Assembly (NCBI GenBank): GCA_905221605.1
Contig: CAJNDS010000857.1
Coordinates: 773,817 to 837,816 of the forward strand
Length of the DNA stretch: 64,000 nt
Source of the DNA: Symbiodinium natans
Taxonomy: Eukaryota > Sar > Dinophyceae > Suessiales > Symbiodiniaceae
Reading direction: 5' to 3'
Shown here: positions 29,385-41,385 of the stretch, in pieces
Layout of the letters: the number at the start of each line of letters is the position of its first letter
How positions within the stretch are numbered: position 1 is the first letter of the stretch
Notes under the pieces: model-generated
Databases searched by the model: none
What the model saw: only the letters and a program-made list of their open reading frames with translations
Told to the model about the DNA's origin: nothing
Program-made: the position numbers and the translations under genes

Positions 29385-30135
29385 GCTGCGAAGCATCCAT
29401 GGTATCGCAGACCTAAAAGGTGTTCCGGCGGCTTCGGGTGCCACACCGCCGGCTTTGGCAGGAGTGCCCTTGTCCACAAACACTCCCATGGGTATTTGTG
29501 ACGCAAGTATTCCTGGAGCTTGGGTTCTTTGAACCCTTGTTCACGCCAGTAAGGACATTCCTTGAGGACATGCTCCAGAGTTGCTGGCATTTGGCACTTC
29601 TTGCACCATCCTGGCTTGGTCTCCGTGATGACGCCCGCGTGCCACACTGACTTTATACCTTCCATAAGGCCTGGGCTTAGGCCTCCCAGCTTCGTCAGCT
29701 TGTGATGCGGCGTCCAATCCAGCCCCTCTTGGGCACCAGCGCCACCTGCCTGTCGCGCTATTGCAGCCCGTTTTTGTTCCTCCAGGAATCCCTCAAGCCA
29801 TTTGTAGGCGAGGCTACCCATGCGTGGCTGGGTCCAATCAACGTTGAGGACGCTTCCTCTCTTCCATTTGCCTGGGTCACTGGCATCCACCTTCAGATCC
29901 ATTAAGTACGCCATGGTTGCTGCCATCGGCCCCGTGACCAGTGGCCAGTGGTGTTTGGCCGCACTCAACCTCTTCCAAGTGGTTTTCCAGGCCAAGTCAA
30001 AGTGGGCTTTTCCGCCACCAATCCATGCACGGAAAACCTTGGCCACCACCTTGAAATGCTGCTTGTGGATTGTGCGCTTTGGATCCTGGCATTTCTTGGC
30101 TCCCATGTCCAAGATGGTTTCCAAACTCCCAAGCT
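29385..30135 (-). pseudogene. Inverted LINE ORF2 fragment (RT C terminus, zinc finger)
   Basis: On the minus strand this codes the segment from GSLETILDMGAKKC to EHLLGLRYHGCFAA of ORF2, matching 15609-16357 of LINE unit 2, including the CCHC finger. The frame is intact but has no start or ends. Its right edge joins type A sequence at an AGCT shared by both partners. Its left edge ends within three bases of the point where the deletion in LINE unit 32294 resumes. Confidence 0.85.
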
Positions 30136-30392
30136 GTGGGAATTGGAATGTCCAAAGAAGCCTGAATGCAGCTAACCTCCACCTGCAGCTCCGGGATTTC
30201 CGATGCTGTGAGGATGCGAGGCTTTGGAACATCGATTTCTATGTCGATCCCACAAACCCATCCCTGATGATTGATGGCAGCGGACGTGAAATCAGGTACC
30301 TGGGTAGGCTGGTGATTATGGTGTGTGGCCCTGATGTGTCGAGAAGGATGCTGGCCTTGTCGGAAGATGATGAGGAATGGATGCTCCTTTGA
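30132..30392 (+). pseudogene. Type A ORF, C-terminal part only
   Basis: The last 86 or so codons of the 130-aa ORF are in frame, with the TCG codon kept where the 19826 copy has TAG. The N-terminal part is replaced by inverted LINE sequence. Confidence 0.6.
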
Positions 30393-32293
30393 GGTGATGA
30401 AACGTCGCCGGCCAGTAACCAGGCAAACCCGAATGCAGGCTTAGCTTGCCGGAATGAGGGTGATCAACATACCCTCGCAGCACAATGCTTTCAGAACCCG
30501 TGAAACCAGCGGAGATGCCATGTGAGGCTATGCAAGGGCAGTTTCGGCCTCGCTATGCTGGAGTAAAGGTTCGGCCTCGCCTCGGCTGAGGGAATGGATG
30601 ATTCGGCCTCGCCAAGGCTGAGGGAACAACAGAAGGGTTGCGAAAACGCCTCGCTGATGAAGAAGGTGCATGATGTTCCGGCCTCGCATCAGCTGAGGGA
30701 AGAATGATGGAATGGGCAGGCCGGGCACTTATTGGTCTGCCGGAATTGAGTCTGGGAGACTCTGGAAGCACTGCATGCAGCTTGGACGGCTGATGCTACT
30801 GGGCGCAAAGCGGTAAAGCAGCTTGAAGCATAGACTCCGCGGTGCCGGTGTGTCGGAGCAATTGATAGGTACAACCGCAGCCCAGCAGTGCTCAATCAAA
30901 CAATGCAACATTCGGCCTCGACTTTGGTCTGAGGGAATGTGAGCTATAAAGAGCAAACTCCAGAATATGGATGAGGGACACTGGCCAGGCATGGAGGCCA
31001 GCAAAGGGCAGGTACCAGCATTGCACTGGAGAAGCCTCGAGTCCCAATGGCAGTGAACTTTGTGGTGAGGAATACGTCGACTGGTAAGTAAGTGCGAGAA
31101 AGCCAGGGCGATTCTGGGGAGAACAGCAAGGCACGGTTAGTAAGTGCGAGAACACCGGAGCTGCTGAGAACCCTGGATTAGCCGGGACGTACTCCGTGGA
31201 GGATTCGTTGTCACTGCTTTCAGAAATGCCCACAAGGACCAAGCATGCAGCTAACCCGTGGTCGCAGAGTGGGCCTCACTTCGGTTGAGGGTAATCGACT
31301 CCCAAGTGAGAGTATGGAGTTTTGGTGGCAAACAAGAGAGCCAGCCGACTGTCTTTGGAACAATGGCTACGGCTGGATTGGAGAATGTCAAGTCTCACAA
31401 TGGATAGCGGCCTCGTACATAATATCCTCACAGGCAGGGTGGGTTTGACCTGGTAGTCGGCACCTTGCCCGGCCCCCTGTCAGGCGCCTGTACCGGCCAC
31501 CTGTTGAAGGTGTGTGGCGTGGGGTCACCGGTGCGTAGCGGCGATTTCGGTCGCTTAGCGTCCTCCAGCCTAAAAAGGGGTATGTTTGGGCAGGTACTTC
31601 ACCTGTTCCTCCTGCTTGGCTCGTGTTGGAGATGTGTGAATCGAGGGCATGGATCCGTCAAGGTGAGATGACGAGAAAGTGCAGAATTGGGCCTCAATCA
31701 ATATGGAACGGTCTATGGGGATTGACCACCCCGCTGGTAGAGGGATAGCGGCCTCTGAGAATCGGAGGGCATGGATCACCTCCCGGCAAAAGCCACAGGA
31801 AGTATGCCCTGTGCATGCAAGAGGCAGCCACCGTAACCAGAGTCCATGAAGCCTTGGGCCATGACCTGGTTTGAAGACATGTCCGGCCTCACTACGGTTG
31901 AGGGGTGTGGATGGAAGCACTCAGGACATGCAATGAGACTCGTAGAACGAGCATCTGGGTCTACAGGAATTGACCTCCATTCGGTTGAGGGATAGCGGCC
32001 TCCACGAACGAGGGCATGGATCACCTCCCGAATAGACAACACAGAGAATGTGCAAGCATACAGGCAATTTGCCTTGGCCAAAGTCTTCAAGCCAATGGCA
32101 ACGACTTGGTCAAAACGACATTCCGGCCTCACTTCGGTTGAGGGTAGCGGTACGTCAAAACCGAGGACAAGGAATGAGAGGGGGAACTTACCGGCAGTTT
32201 CACCCCACAGTTTTAGTAAGCTTTTGTTTCACTTGAACCCACAGCCCCTTCGGGTGGCTACGCCTCGCAGCGTGCAGACGAAAGTTCCTGTCT
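30132..32293 (+). mobile_element. Type A unit, 3' part
   Basis: This begins in the middle of the type A ORF at GCTGTGGGAATTGG and continues to the common tail and 14-mer. It is almost identical to 19961-22176 apart from the 56-base deletion near 30426. Confidence 0.75.
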
Positions 32294-32647
32294 GGCTCAA
32301 GTATCGGCTCAACCCCGGTGGGGTGCTCAGGTAGGGAGTGCTGTTGCCTGGAGACTGTACCTAAGGGTGGGCTCCAACAGGACTCGAACCGAAACCACTG
32401 TGTTTGCTTGGTAGTCGGCCGCAAGCAACATAGCTGCCTGAGTACGGCCTCGCCAAGTGCTGAGGGAACTTTTCGGCCTCGCTTCGGCAGAGGGTGTGTT
32501 TTCGGCCTCGCTTCGGCAGAGGGAGTGGCCAGTTTCGGCCTCGCTCCGGCTGAGGACACATAAAGTTCGGCCTCACTACGGTTGAGGGGATCTTCCGGCC
32601 TCGCATTGCTGAAGTGCTGGTGGGACTGGCATCAGGCTGCAGCAGTC

Positions 32648-33619
32648 ATGGGGAAGCATTGTACTGTGTGTGCCCACTGTGAGGTGGGTTGGGTCTGGAA
32701 TGAAGACTTGTACTACAACCCGAACTGCTGGCATTGCGGAAAGGCGTGGAAAAAGGCCACCTACCGTGAGCGAGCATGGTCAAGCCAGCGTAAGAAGTGG
32801 CAATGGCCAAAGGAAGACGCTACATGGTGGACAAGACATGCCAAGAACAAAGAAGGGATGGCCGACCAAGCCCTCACGAAGGCGTGGGGTACGCTTTCTA
32901 TGGAGGCAAAGAAGGCCATCGAAGAAGCAGGATGGAAGCCGCGGACGATGGAGCCGGGGCCCATTTGGCCCCCGGGACTACCAGGAAGTGGATCGCAAGC
33001 CGAAAGCATGACGCAAAAGGAGTACCATGCGGCCATTGAAGCGGTGTGGCAAGGAGCTGAGCCCGCAGTGCAAAGGCTGCTCAGAGCAGCGGGTATTCCC
33101 CCGCCGGGGGACTACAAGCCCGAAGACGAGACGCCCAAACAGGAGCTCAGCCGCCATGTTGGTACATATAGACGGACGACAAACAAGCTGAGATCCCTCA
33201 TTGAGAAGAAAGTCCGGCTTCAAGACAAAACGGAGAAGATCAAGAGCGAGTTCGAGCAGGCCATGAAGCAGCTTGCGCAAGTCAGCCAGGCCATCCAGAC
33301 CACGGAGCTGGAGGTAGCGGAAGCACAGAAGAAGGTCCAAGCCTGCGTGAAAGATGAAGAGGACTCGCCATACAAGGACGTCGCGGCCTACCTGGAAAAG
33401 GAAGGGATCATCCTGTCTGAGGAGCAAGCAGAGGCGCTCAAAACGAGGATGGCGGTCAAGGTCGTGGAGACAGATTGGACGGGAGTCTTGGGACAAAGAG
33501 AGCCGGGCATGCCAGTCGAACTTGGCATATATGGGCCGATGCGCATGTCTCGAGATGTGTCAGTCAGGGCAACACCGACGGGGCGCGAACGCTCGCCGGC
33601 GCGTGCCCATGGCGAATGA
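32648..33619 (+). CDS. LINE ORF1: zinc ribbon plus coiled coil
   Basis: From ATG 32648 the product is 323 aa. C5-x2-C8 and C27-x2-C30 around a Trp-rich loop look like a zinc ribbon; Trp/Lys-rich sequence follows to about 60. Residues 165-245 form a long charged helix suited to a coiled coil (LIEKKVRLQDKTEKIK, then QAIQTTELEVAEAQKKV). ORF1 proteins of LINEs bind element RNA and form multimers, which fits this pair of features. It ends at a TGA (33617-33619), after which the same frame stays open into ORF2 with no other stop, so the two are probably one polyprotein in a functional copy or are linked by readthrough. The 26433 fragment keeps only its first codons. Confidence 0.7.
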   Translation: MGKHCTVCAHCEVGWVWNEDLYYNPNCWHCGKAWKKATYRERAWSSQRKKWQWPKEDATWWTRHAKNKEGMADQALTKAWGTLSMEAKKAIEEAGWKPRTMEPGPIWPPGLPGSGSQAESMTQKEYHAAIEAVWQGAEPAVQRLLRAAGIPPPGDYKPEDETPKQELSRHVGTYRRTTNKLRSLIEKKVRLQDKTEKIKSEFEQAMKQLAQVSQAIQTTELEVAEAQKKVQACVKDEEDSPYKDVAAYLEKEGIILSEEQAEALKTRMAVKVVETDWTGVLGQREPGMPVELGIYGPMRMSRDVSVRATPTGRERSPARAHGE

Positions 33620-36322
33620 AGCCTCAGGCTGGGACAGGAGCGGAGGGGCCGACACCTCAGGGCAGCTCCTGGTCCGAACAGCCAAAAGAAGCAAGCAAGA
33701 CAGTCTGAGGAGTCTCAATGGGGAGACTCTGTTTACACTTTTGGTGGTGGCCGAAAGCAGTGTCACGGGGACATTGTATGGCCACAGGCGCAGGGGGAAG
33801 GCAGTCAAGCTGTGTCTAGTACCCATGTGCCTAGTACAAACAGCACAGTGGAAGACAGCCAAGAGGGCTGGAGTCCAGTCACGAAAGGTCCGGAGCCTGT
33901 CCGAACAGTAGAAAGCAGTTGGACGGTCACAGGGCCCAGATACTTCCATATGACATGGGAGGACATCGAAGAGGAAGGTGAGCATTCGGCCTCGCGAGAA
34001 GCTGAGGGAGGCAAAACGCAGAGAGGAGACCCGGCAGCGGAAAGAGGGGAGAACACGAAGGCCTCGCATGGCGCTGAGGAAATAAGGTTTTCGGCCTCGC
34101 AATGCGCTGAGGGTCACAGAGGCAAACAAAAGACCAAGAGGCGTAACGCGACACCAAAAGAGCCACCAAAGGAACTGCCACAGGAGTGGCACATGCTTTG
34201 CCAAGTGGTGGGTCAATATGATGCTCCCAGTGAGGCTACCGCACTCGAAGCCATTGAAAAACTGGAAGAGCAAGATCTAAACCGGCTGCAACAACGAGCA
34301 TGCCACGAAGTGCTCCGTTCCTTTGTGGAGAAGGATGCACAATATGCCAAATGGATCCTGGAAGACGTGGCCAGGGGGTATCGCCAAGGGGATACGGCCG
34401 CATGTATCAGGATTACTGCGGCTAATATCACCAGCTGGAGAAAACCCATTGCGGCATGGATACACGAGCTAGGACCGGACCTGGTGGTGCTGCAGGAAAC
34501 CCATCTCAGGACAGAGGGTATCCAGCAAGCCATGAGCCATTGCCAGGATATGGGGTATACCTTCATTGGCATGCCTGGCAGTACAAAAATTAAGGGTGTG
34601 CAAGGAGGCCTGGCAGTGGCGGCACCCCGACACAGGAACCTGCGATACCTTGCTGAATTTGGTTCAGGACCCGCGGGCTTCCTGGCATGTGCCATGCGAA
34701 ACAAAGGCTGGGATTTGATCATCGTCAGCCTGTATTTGGAGAGCGGAGTCGGATTCCAGGCTCCAAACAATGTCCAGGTACTGGCGAGACTGATAGCCTT
34801 CCTCAAAGGCTGCAAAGTGCCATACATGGTGTTAGGAGATTGGAATGAAACCCAGGATACCATGAGGGGCACAACTATGGCGACAGAAGTTGGTGGTGCA
34901 TTTGTTGGAGTGGGGGAACCAACGGCCCAAGGATCGGACGAAATCGATTACGGGCTGGTTGCGAAATGCTTGGTGCCCATCCTGCAAGTGAAAACGGATT
35001 GGGAAACCCCTTTTCGGCCTCATGCTGCGATGCATTGGAGGGTAGCCCAACCGTGCAGTAGCCCTGATGTTCCCCAGATGAAGAAGGCGGGAGCACTGGT
35101 CACGGAGACTGTGGAATACGAACCAGTTCAAAACACACAGACCATCAACATCTTGGATGAACCCAAGATGGAAGATGAGCTCAGTGAGACATTCGCTCAC
35201 CTGAGTGCCGGTGTGGAGAGGTCGATCACAGGCCGAATCGACGGTATGGGTGTTAAATCGGAGATTGTCCGGAAGAAATTGGTGGTCAACAACCCGGAGA
35301 ACGTTGTCTGGACAGGCAAGAGGGCGGCCTTTTGGAACCGGGTCCAACAATGGGTCAAACAAGGCAGACATCATGGCGATGCGCATCCGGTGGCGCGTCT
35401 GGTCCAACGCAGGCTCGGCGAGTATTACGAGGGTGATGCGCAGAACCAGGAGGATATGCTCGTGAGTATCCTGGGCCGGGGTACGAACGCTAGACTTGTT
35501 CTGAAGCGCATCGACGAACAGCAATGCTACGCGAGAAAGGCGGATATGGAGGAGACAGCCCACCAGTACAAGCAATGGCTCAGCAAGGCCATGGAAAAGG
35601 GCATGCGACCATTATACAATGCCTTGCGAAAAGAAGAACAAGTGGTACAAAGACCCTACATGGAATATGACATGCTGGAACGGCCACACATTCGCCGAGA
35701 CCACTGGGCGGCAGTGTGGACGAAGGGCCAGCCGTTGGCAAAATCGGCCTCGCTCATGACGGAGCTTGAGGATGCAGCCAAAAAACAAGCGGCCAGCGTG
35801 GAGCCGCTGAACCCTGTAGAGGTCAAGGCAAGGATCAAAAAACTGGCACTAAAGAGCCCGGGGCCGGATGGCTGGAGGATTGACCATTTGCAGGCCATGG
35901 ACGACAAAGCAGTTGAAGCCGTTGTGTCCTTCTACCATGAATGTGAGGCCAAGGCAGCATGGCCGCAGCAAATGACAGTCTCCCTTATAGCAATGCTGCC
36001 GAAGAATCTGACCCGGGAAAGACCAATCGCCTTGCTACACATCCTGTACAGGACCTGGGTCCGGTTGCGATGGGATTTGGTAAGTACTTGGCAGGCAGGC
36101 TATGCCAAAAATGCCACGTACGACAAGGCAGTCCCAGGCAGTTGCTGCTTGGACGTGGCCGTAGGCAGACTGCTGCGAAATGAGGTGGCGAAGACAAATG
36201 GTGTGCATGTGGTGTCACTCTTTGTGGACCTTGAGTCCTTTTTCGATACCATCCAATTTCAGCAACTGATTACGGCAGCAACGGCCCTGCAATATCCACC
36301 GCTAATCCTGAAGATGGCACTG
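33620..36322 (+). pseudogene. LINE ORF2, N-terminal part: endonuclease and RT up to motif A
   Basis: The frame continues ORF1 after a single TGA. The first in-frame ATG after it is 33950. Two or three hairpin repeats are translated near the N terminus (SASREAEG, KASHGAEE, SASQCAEG). The endonuclease has all its motifs (ANITSW, LQETH, GDWNE, SDEIDY). Reverse transcriptase runs to FVDLESFFDT and KMAL, then stops at 36322 where 1390 bases are missing, shifting the frame and ending translation at 36349. Against unit 12739 the endonuclease is about 97 percent identical by eye. Confidence 0.85.
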
Positions 36323-37512
36323 ATGCAAAAGTGGAAGCGGAAGGCTTGATCTTCGCCACTGACGCAAGTGGAGGTCCAGGAGGAATAGACCCACGTGTAC
36401 AAACATCAGCCCTTGCAGTGGTGGCTATGTCCTGGACAAAAGGTGTCCTAGTGGAAGTCGGACGGATTACAGAGCTGGTCTACCCGTGGCAGCCGGTGGT
36501 GGACATGGAGCGTCGTGCACTTTTCCGACTAATGGAGCACACGGAGGATCTGATTGATGTCACTATGGATTGCAAGCCGGCAGTCCAAGTGCTACAAAAA
36601 ACACAACCGCCGGAGGATGACCTGGAATGGAGCAAAGTGTGGAATGGCAGGAAACGTATCAAGGCAACATGGGTCCCGTCCCACAAAACTGAAGAGGAAT
36701 TCCTGGCGAAGATGGGGCCGGGTACGTTGTGGCGACGTGCAGCGAATGACATGGCAGACAAAGTATGTGGAGCAGTGGCGGCGGCTGCTTACAGCCCAGC
36801 GCACAAGAGGCGTGTCAAAGAGTTGGACAATGTGGTGCGCACACTTTCCCTGGCGTACGGTGCACGCGCAGCCCACATATTGCGGAAGCGCAAAGAAGAA
36901 GACTTCCCCTTCATCCTGGACCATGCGCATTACAAAGAGAAGATGGAAGCCTCGCAGAAAGCTGAGGGATGCAAAAAAGAGCAGGGCAGCGCCAAACTCA
37001 ACAAACGCCAGCGGCTTTGGCAGTTGCTTAAAAACCCGGAGCGCGGGCATCAATGGGAGAAGGGCAGCGAACACCCCCGGAATTTAACACTGAAATGTCA
37101 ACTGTGCGGGTTGTATGTACAACAAACCCTCACGAACTTGGAGGTGGTCTTGGAGCAGTACTGCGTCAACCAGCCGGAGGCGCGAGTGCGTGAAGAGTGG
37201 GGTATCCACCCCTCCCATAATATGGTGAATTTGGGAATCCGTTGGGTTTGCACAAAGTGTGACAGAACACATGCACCGGTCAGCCAGAAGTGCAATAAAA
37301 GCCTGGCGGGTGAGTGCAAATCGCGGACTTCTCAAGGCAAGCTGGCTACCCAAGCGCAAACCCTTGTCAATGGTGGAAGTATGAGCAACGTCCAGTTTCA
37401 GCAGCCTCGCGTTCAGTTTGGTGGGAAACACGCCAAAGCTAAGCCCCAAGCCAGCGCACAGCAGAAGATGTCATTGTTTGTTAGGCCTCGCCAAGCTGAG
37501 GGAACGCAGTAA
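36323..37512 (+). pseudogene. LINE ORF2, C-terminal part: RNase H and Cys-rich tail
   Basis: This resumes after the deletion at ATGCAAAAG, in another reading frame. RNase H is complete (FATDASGG, MERRALF, VTMDCKPA, VPSHK, ANDMAD) and followed by the CQLCG and CTKCD cysteine pairs and the terminal RPRQAEGTQ, itself coded by a hairpin repeat. Reverse transcriptase motifs B and C and the CCHC finger are absent. Confidence 0.85.
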
Positions 37513-37687
37513 TTCCGCAGCCGTTTGGTGCAAGGAGCAGGGTTTTTTCGGCCTCGTAGCTGAGGGTGAGGGCCTCGCAACGGGGACTTGCGATTGGTAT
37601 TTACGGCCTCGCTTTGCTGAGGGAGTGTAATTAGGCCTCGCGGTGCCGCGTGCTTGCGACATCGCCGGACAAGGCGGGCCTGTAGCA

Positions 37688-38913
37688 ATGAGGCAATGGA
37701 AGACGGATGCTACGATGAGAAGACAAGGGTCCCGCCTGCCATCCTGGTTAAGGAATCGGCCGGACAAAGGCAAGGGCAAAAGCAAGTACAAGCAGAAGGA
37801 TCAGCCCCGTGAACGTTCCCCGCTTCGACAGGCCAGACACCCGGAGCAGCCTTGGGATAGTGAAGAGGAGAGAGCTTCGGAGTCTCCGGTGGGTCCGGAA
37901 CGCCACGGGAGAGAGGAGAAGACAGTACGGCCTCGCCTCAAGCTGAGGGTGTCGATGAAGAGCAAGAGGCAAGCCAGCCTCGTACAGTCACTCTGGCGGA
38001 AGGGCCAGGTGCCCACAATATGGCCTCGCAGGAAGCTGAGGGAAAGGAGTAAAAGAAAGCCATGGGGCAAGTCAAGCCTGTGCACCTTTTGGTGCATAAA
38101 TTGCAGAACCAGCAAAGGCCAAGGACAGCGCTCCATTGGCTGGGGGAGGTCCAATTGGTCTGCAACCCAACGACAGGGCAAAGCTTACAGCCTAGGGTGC
38201 TTCCCTTTATAGGTGCGGGGCGCACTCGACGAGGATATGCTCTGGATCGGCTATGGGTCATGAAACTAGCGATGGAACCCCAGAGCTTTGGCAACGAAGC
38301 AGGGTATGGGGAACAATTCCCCACCCTGGTCACCAGGACCCTGTGGGCAGGATGGATTGGAGTCCTTTTCGACGAAGCGGTGGAGGGTTACTGCCACCAC
38401 TACTTATATGGAAGTATCATCCGCAGGGCAGAGCTGTTCAACACATGGTGGCAGGAACATCGCCATGAAGCCGGGGTCCTCAGACAATCCCTGTTTTACC
38501 TGGTGGCTATAACGTCATGGCTGACCATGCAAGGAGTTGCTCTATCGGATATCACGGTGAGCAACGTTGGGCGCGACCCAATGTCCGGATCGCTACCACG
38601 GGCAATGTTCTTTGACACGGCGGAGTGGACGACGCTGCAGGAGGAGAGATACAAGATATCATGCGGCCTCGTACGCCTCCTGGAGAAATATGATGAGGAG
38701 CTACTGGCAACCATACGTGGATTGGTCAGAACGTACGACGGCAAGGCCAGCGCGCTTTGGATGGCGTGCGTAGGCAATGTCGGGCCATTTGCCCAGCACC
38801 TGCTGGATGCCGGAATTGCAAAACGAGGATGGGATGGAACCTTACATTCGGTTCCGGCAACAGAGATCCAGAAAATCACGTTGGGCATGCCGTATGACGA
38901 AGCTGATGAGTGA
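37688..38913 (+). pseudogene. LINE ORF3, protein-kinase-like, frameshifted
   Basis: This starts with the same MRQWKTDATM as at 17781. One base is lost near 37904 (cgcctacggg has become cgccacggg), so the N-terminal frame runs out at 38212, while the kinase-like part continues in the frame open from 38062 to 38913. That part keeps the K (WVMKLA), D-x4-N (SDITVSNVG) and D (FFDTAEW) positions and has the proper C terminus ending PYDEADE. Confidence 0.7.
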
Positions 38914-39250
38914 GCAGCGCAGAACAGACAAGAAACATGGATAGTGGTCAGAGAGGCACCAACAAACCGAATCAAAATACCGCCTCGGCGTGCTGCCTGA
39001 GGAGTTTCGGCCTCGACTTCGGTCTGAGGGGTGCAAGAGAGGGAAGTTCGGCCTCGGCATGACCTGAGGGAATTTCGGCCTCGACCACGGTCTGAGGGAA
39101 TGGATTTCGGCCTCGACAAATGTCTGAGGAAAGTGAGGGCTAGTACCGGTAGTCTCACTGTGCAGAGTTTGTAGCTTGTAAGTTTCACCCACTAACCTCA
39201 GCCCCTTCGGGTGGCTACGCCTCCCAGCGTGCAGACGAAAGTTCCTGTCT

Positions 39251-41385
39251 GGCTCAAGGTTTCGGCTCAACCCCGGTGGGGTGCTCAGGTAGAGAGCGTC
39301 TTTAGTGCCGTTGTGGCTGGCCCTGGGGCTTGTAACTAAGGGTAGGTTCCGTTTTGAGGCCCTGGCTAAACTGTGTTTGCTCGTAGGCCGGCTGACCGGC
39401 TAAGCTGTCATAGAGCGGCGGCCCGCCAACTGCTGCCGACGACGAAGGACGTTCGAGTGCACAGTTTTCGGCCTCGCTTCGCTAGAGGGAAGCTTTTCGT
39501 CCTCGCGTTGCTGAGGGAACCTTGTGGCCTACAGTCTGCTCTGGGTCACAGTGAGAGTTGCAGCCTCGATTTGCTTGAGGGGTGACGCTAGAGCCTGTTG
39601 CTCACCAGAGATTCCTGCTGTCTCTGGGTGAACAAAACCCGCCGACCCTCATTTGGATTGAGGGCTGTGTGTTAGGGTGAGTTTGGGTTCCTCGCTCGTT
39701 TGTGTGGAGAACGAAGGTGAGACCGAAACACGGGGGAAAACGGCCAAGGCACGTTGCAGACAGTGCAGGCCAACGTCGCACTGCAAGCGGCATCCTTGCA
39801 GTTGTTGACAGGAGTGTCCCGAACAATAGCGGTGTGCTTGAGCCCGAGTTTGCTGGTTTTCGGGGATCTGCAAGCTGAGCACAACTGGATATTCTTCGCA
39901 GGTAGAATCAGGTAGAACAGATTTGGCCCAACCCTGGTGGATCTGCCTGGACACAAATAACCAAAGGCATCAGTGTCGTAAAGCTCATTGACTGGTGCTA
40001 CTGAGAAACCGTTGCCAAAGAACTTGCAGTAGGACTGTGGTGCGGCGCAGTGCAAGTTGAAGAGCAGCTGTGGTGGCTGCTCCCCGGAAAACCAATAGTC
40101 CAAGAATGCCTCCTTCGGCCTCGCTCCGTGCTGAGGGTTTGTAAGGGTTGGTATTGGCCGGAAAGGATTCAGATGGAGGTTACCCGATCTTCGCGCTTTT
40201 CCCATCTGAAGGCAACCAATGGTAATCAGCCTGCTGGACATGGCAGGCCTGCTTTTGTTTACATCCACGTCTCCTGCAAGGGCTGGGGTCTGTCCGTGCA
40301 CACAGACAAGGCGGAACCTTGCAGATGTTTAGGTCCTCGCGGCACGGCCGCTGGAGGTTGTTTGAAGATGTTGGCTCTCACTGTCTGGTGAGTGGTTTTA
40401 TGGGCACTTGCTGGGGCAAGGCGGCTCTGGCGTCTGAGGATGGTACATGTGCTGGCTGCTGAGTACGGGCCACCGAAAGAGACCTGTGGTAAGACAAGCG
40501 ATGAAAGGAGCCGAACTCCTAAACTCTAGGACAGGCTAGCTCACGCGGACGCCACGCAGAGTATGTGTCACTATCTTCAGATGTTGGAGCCAAATTGCCT
40601 AGCCGTGTGACGTGTGATGTGGTGTTTGGATTCGGCCTCAAGCACTGGAAGGCCTACAACAACAAATCCGAATGAAAACTGTGGTCCTAAGACACGCGGA
40701 GCAGCTGCTTATACGTGGCACCGCGGGGGTCACATAGAGATAGAGGGCTTGCCAGCAAGGGAACTCTGTCTAGAGATAGCCCTGGCTCAGTGAGGAGCTG
40801 AGGGCCTGGCTGCGCAGATGCAGCGGAATGGTTGTTCGGCCTCGCCTCCGCTGAGGGAACAACAGTCCATGCTTCTCTGCAGTGTCGGTCCGGGTTAGTA
40901 AGAGCGAGAACGCCGGGACCTCGAGCTGCAGTTTTACCATGAAGCAACCGCGTGAGATGCATTATTGGTCAACTGGTGAGTAAGAGCGAGAAAGCCAGGG
41001 TGACGCTACTTTGGGGGAGGCTGCAAGGCACGGTTAGTAAGTGCGAGAAAGCCGGAGCTGCGGACGAACCTGGAGTAGCAGTCTTTCATACCTCACGTGT
41101 TTCACTTTGCGGCCTCGCATGCGCTGAGGAATATGCCTCGAACAGAACATCCAGTGCTGAGTGGGGATTGCCAAACTTAGGGAGGCTGATGCCACAACAA
41201 GTGCCTCAACAGCAATGCATGCGGAGGGCAAAGTCGGCCTCGCGAGTGCTGAGGGTTGCAGCTGAGAGAGGGCCTAGCTGAGAACGCAACACCTCAAGCG
41301 AGGTAATTTTTAGTTTAGTTTCACTTTGACCAACGGCCCCTTCGGGTGGCTACGCGACGCAGCGTGCAGACGAAAGTTCCTGTCT
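39251..41385 (+). mobile_element. Non-autonomous type B unit, copy 3
   Basis: Head GGCTCAAGGTTTC and tail as in the other B units, with more single-base differences than those two show from each other (for example near 39590-39850). No gene is called. Confidence 0.7.

Larger units (their letters stand above)
32294..39250 (+). mobile_element. LINE unit with complete 5' end and internal deletion
   Basis: This is the only copy with leader head, 5' untranslated region, ORF1, most of ORF2, ORF3 and tail. It shows the full layout: about 350 bp 5' untranslated, ORF1, a single TGA, ORF2, spacer, ORF3, 300 bp 3' end. Compared with unit 12739 it lacks 1390 bases of ORF2 (14970-16359 there), so it cannot make reverse transcriptase. 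Repairing that length gives about 8.3 kb for a complete element. Confidence 0.85.

Noticed and set aside
29820-30392. 190-aa plus-strand frame across the inverted LINE/type A junction
   Set aside because: The first part is the antisense of ORF2. Only the type A part from 30132 is meaningful.
32380-32390. tRNA B-box-like GGTTCGAGTCC on the minus strand in the LINE head
   Set aside because: Flanking bases do not form a T-stem or acceptor stem, and other copies have CAAACC in place of CGAACC. Chance match.
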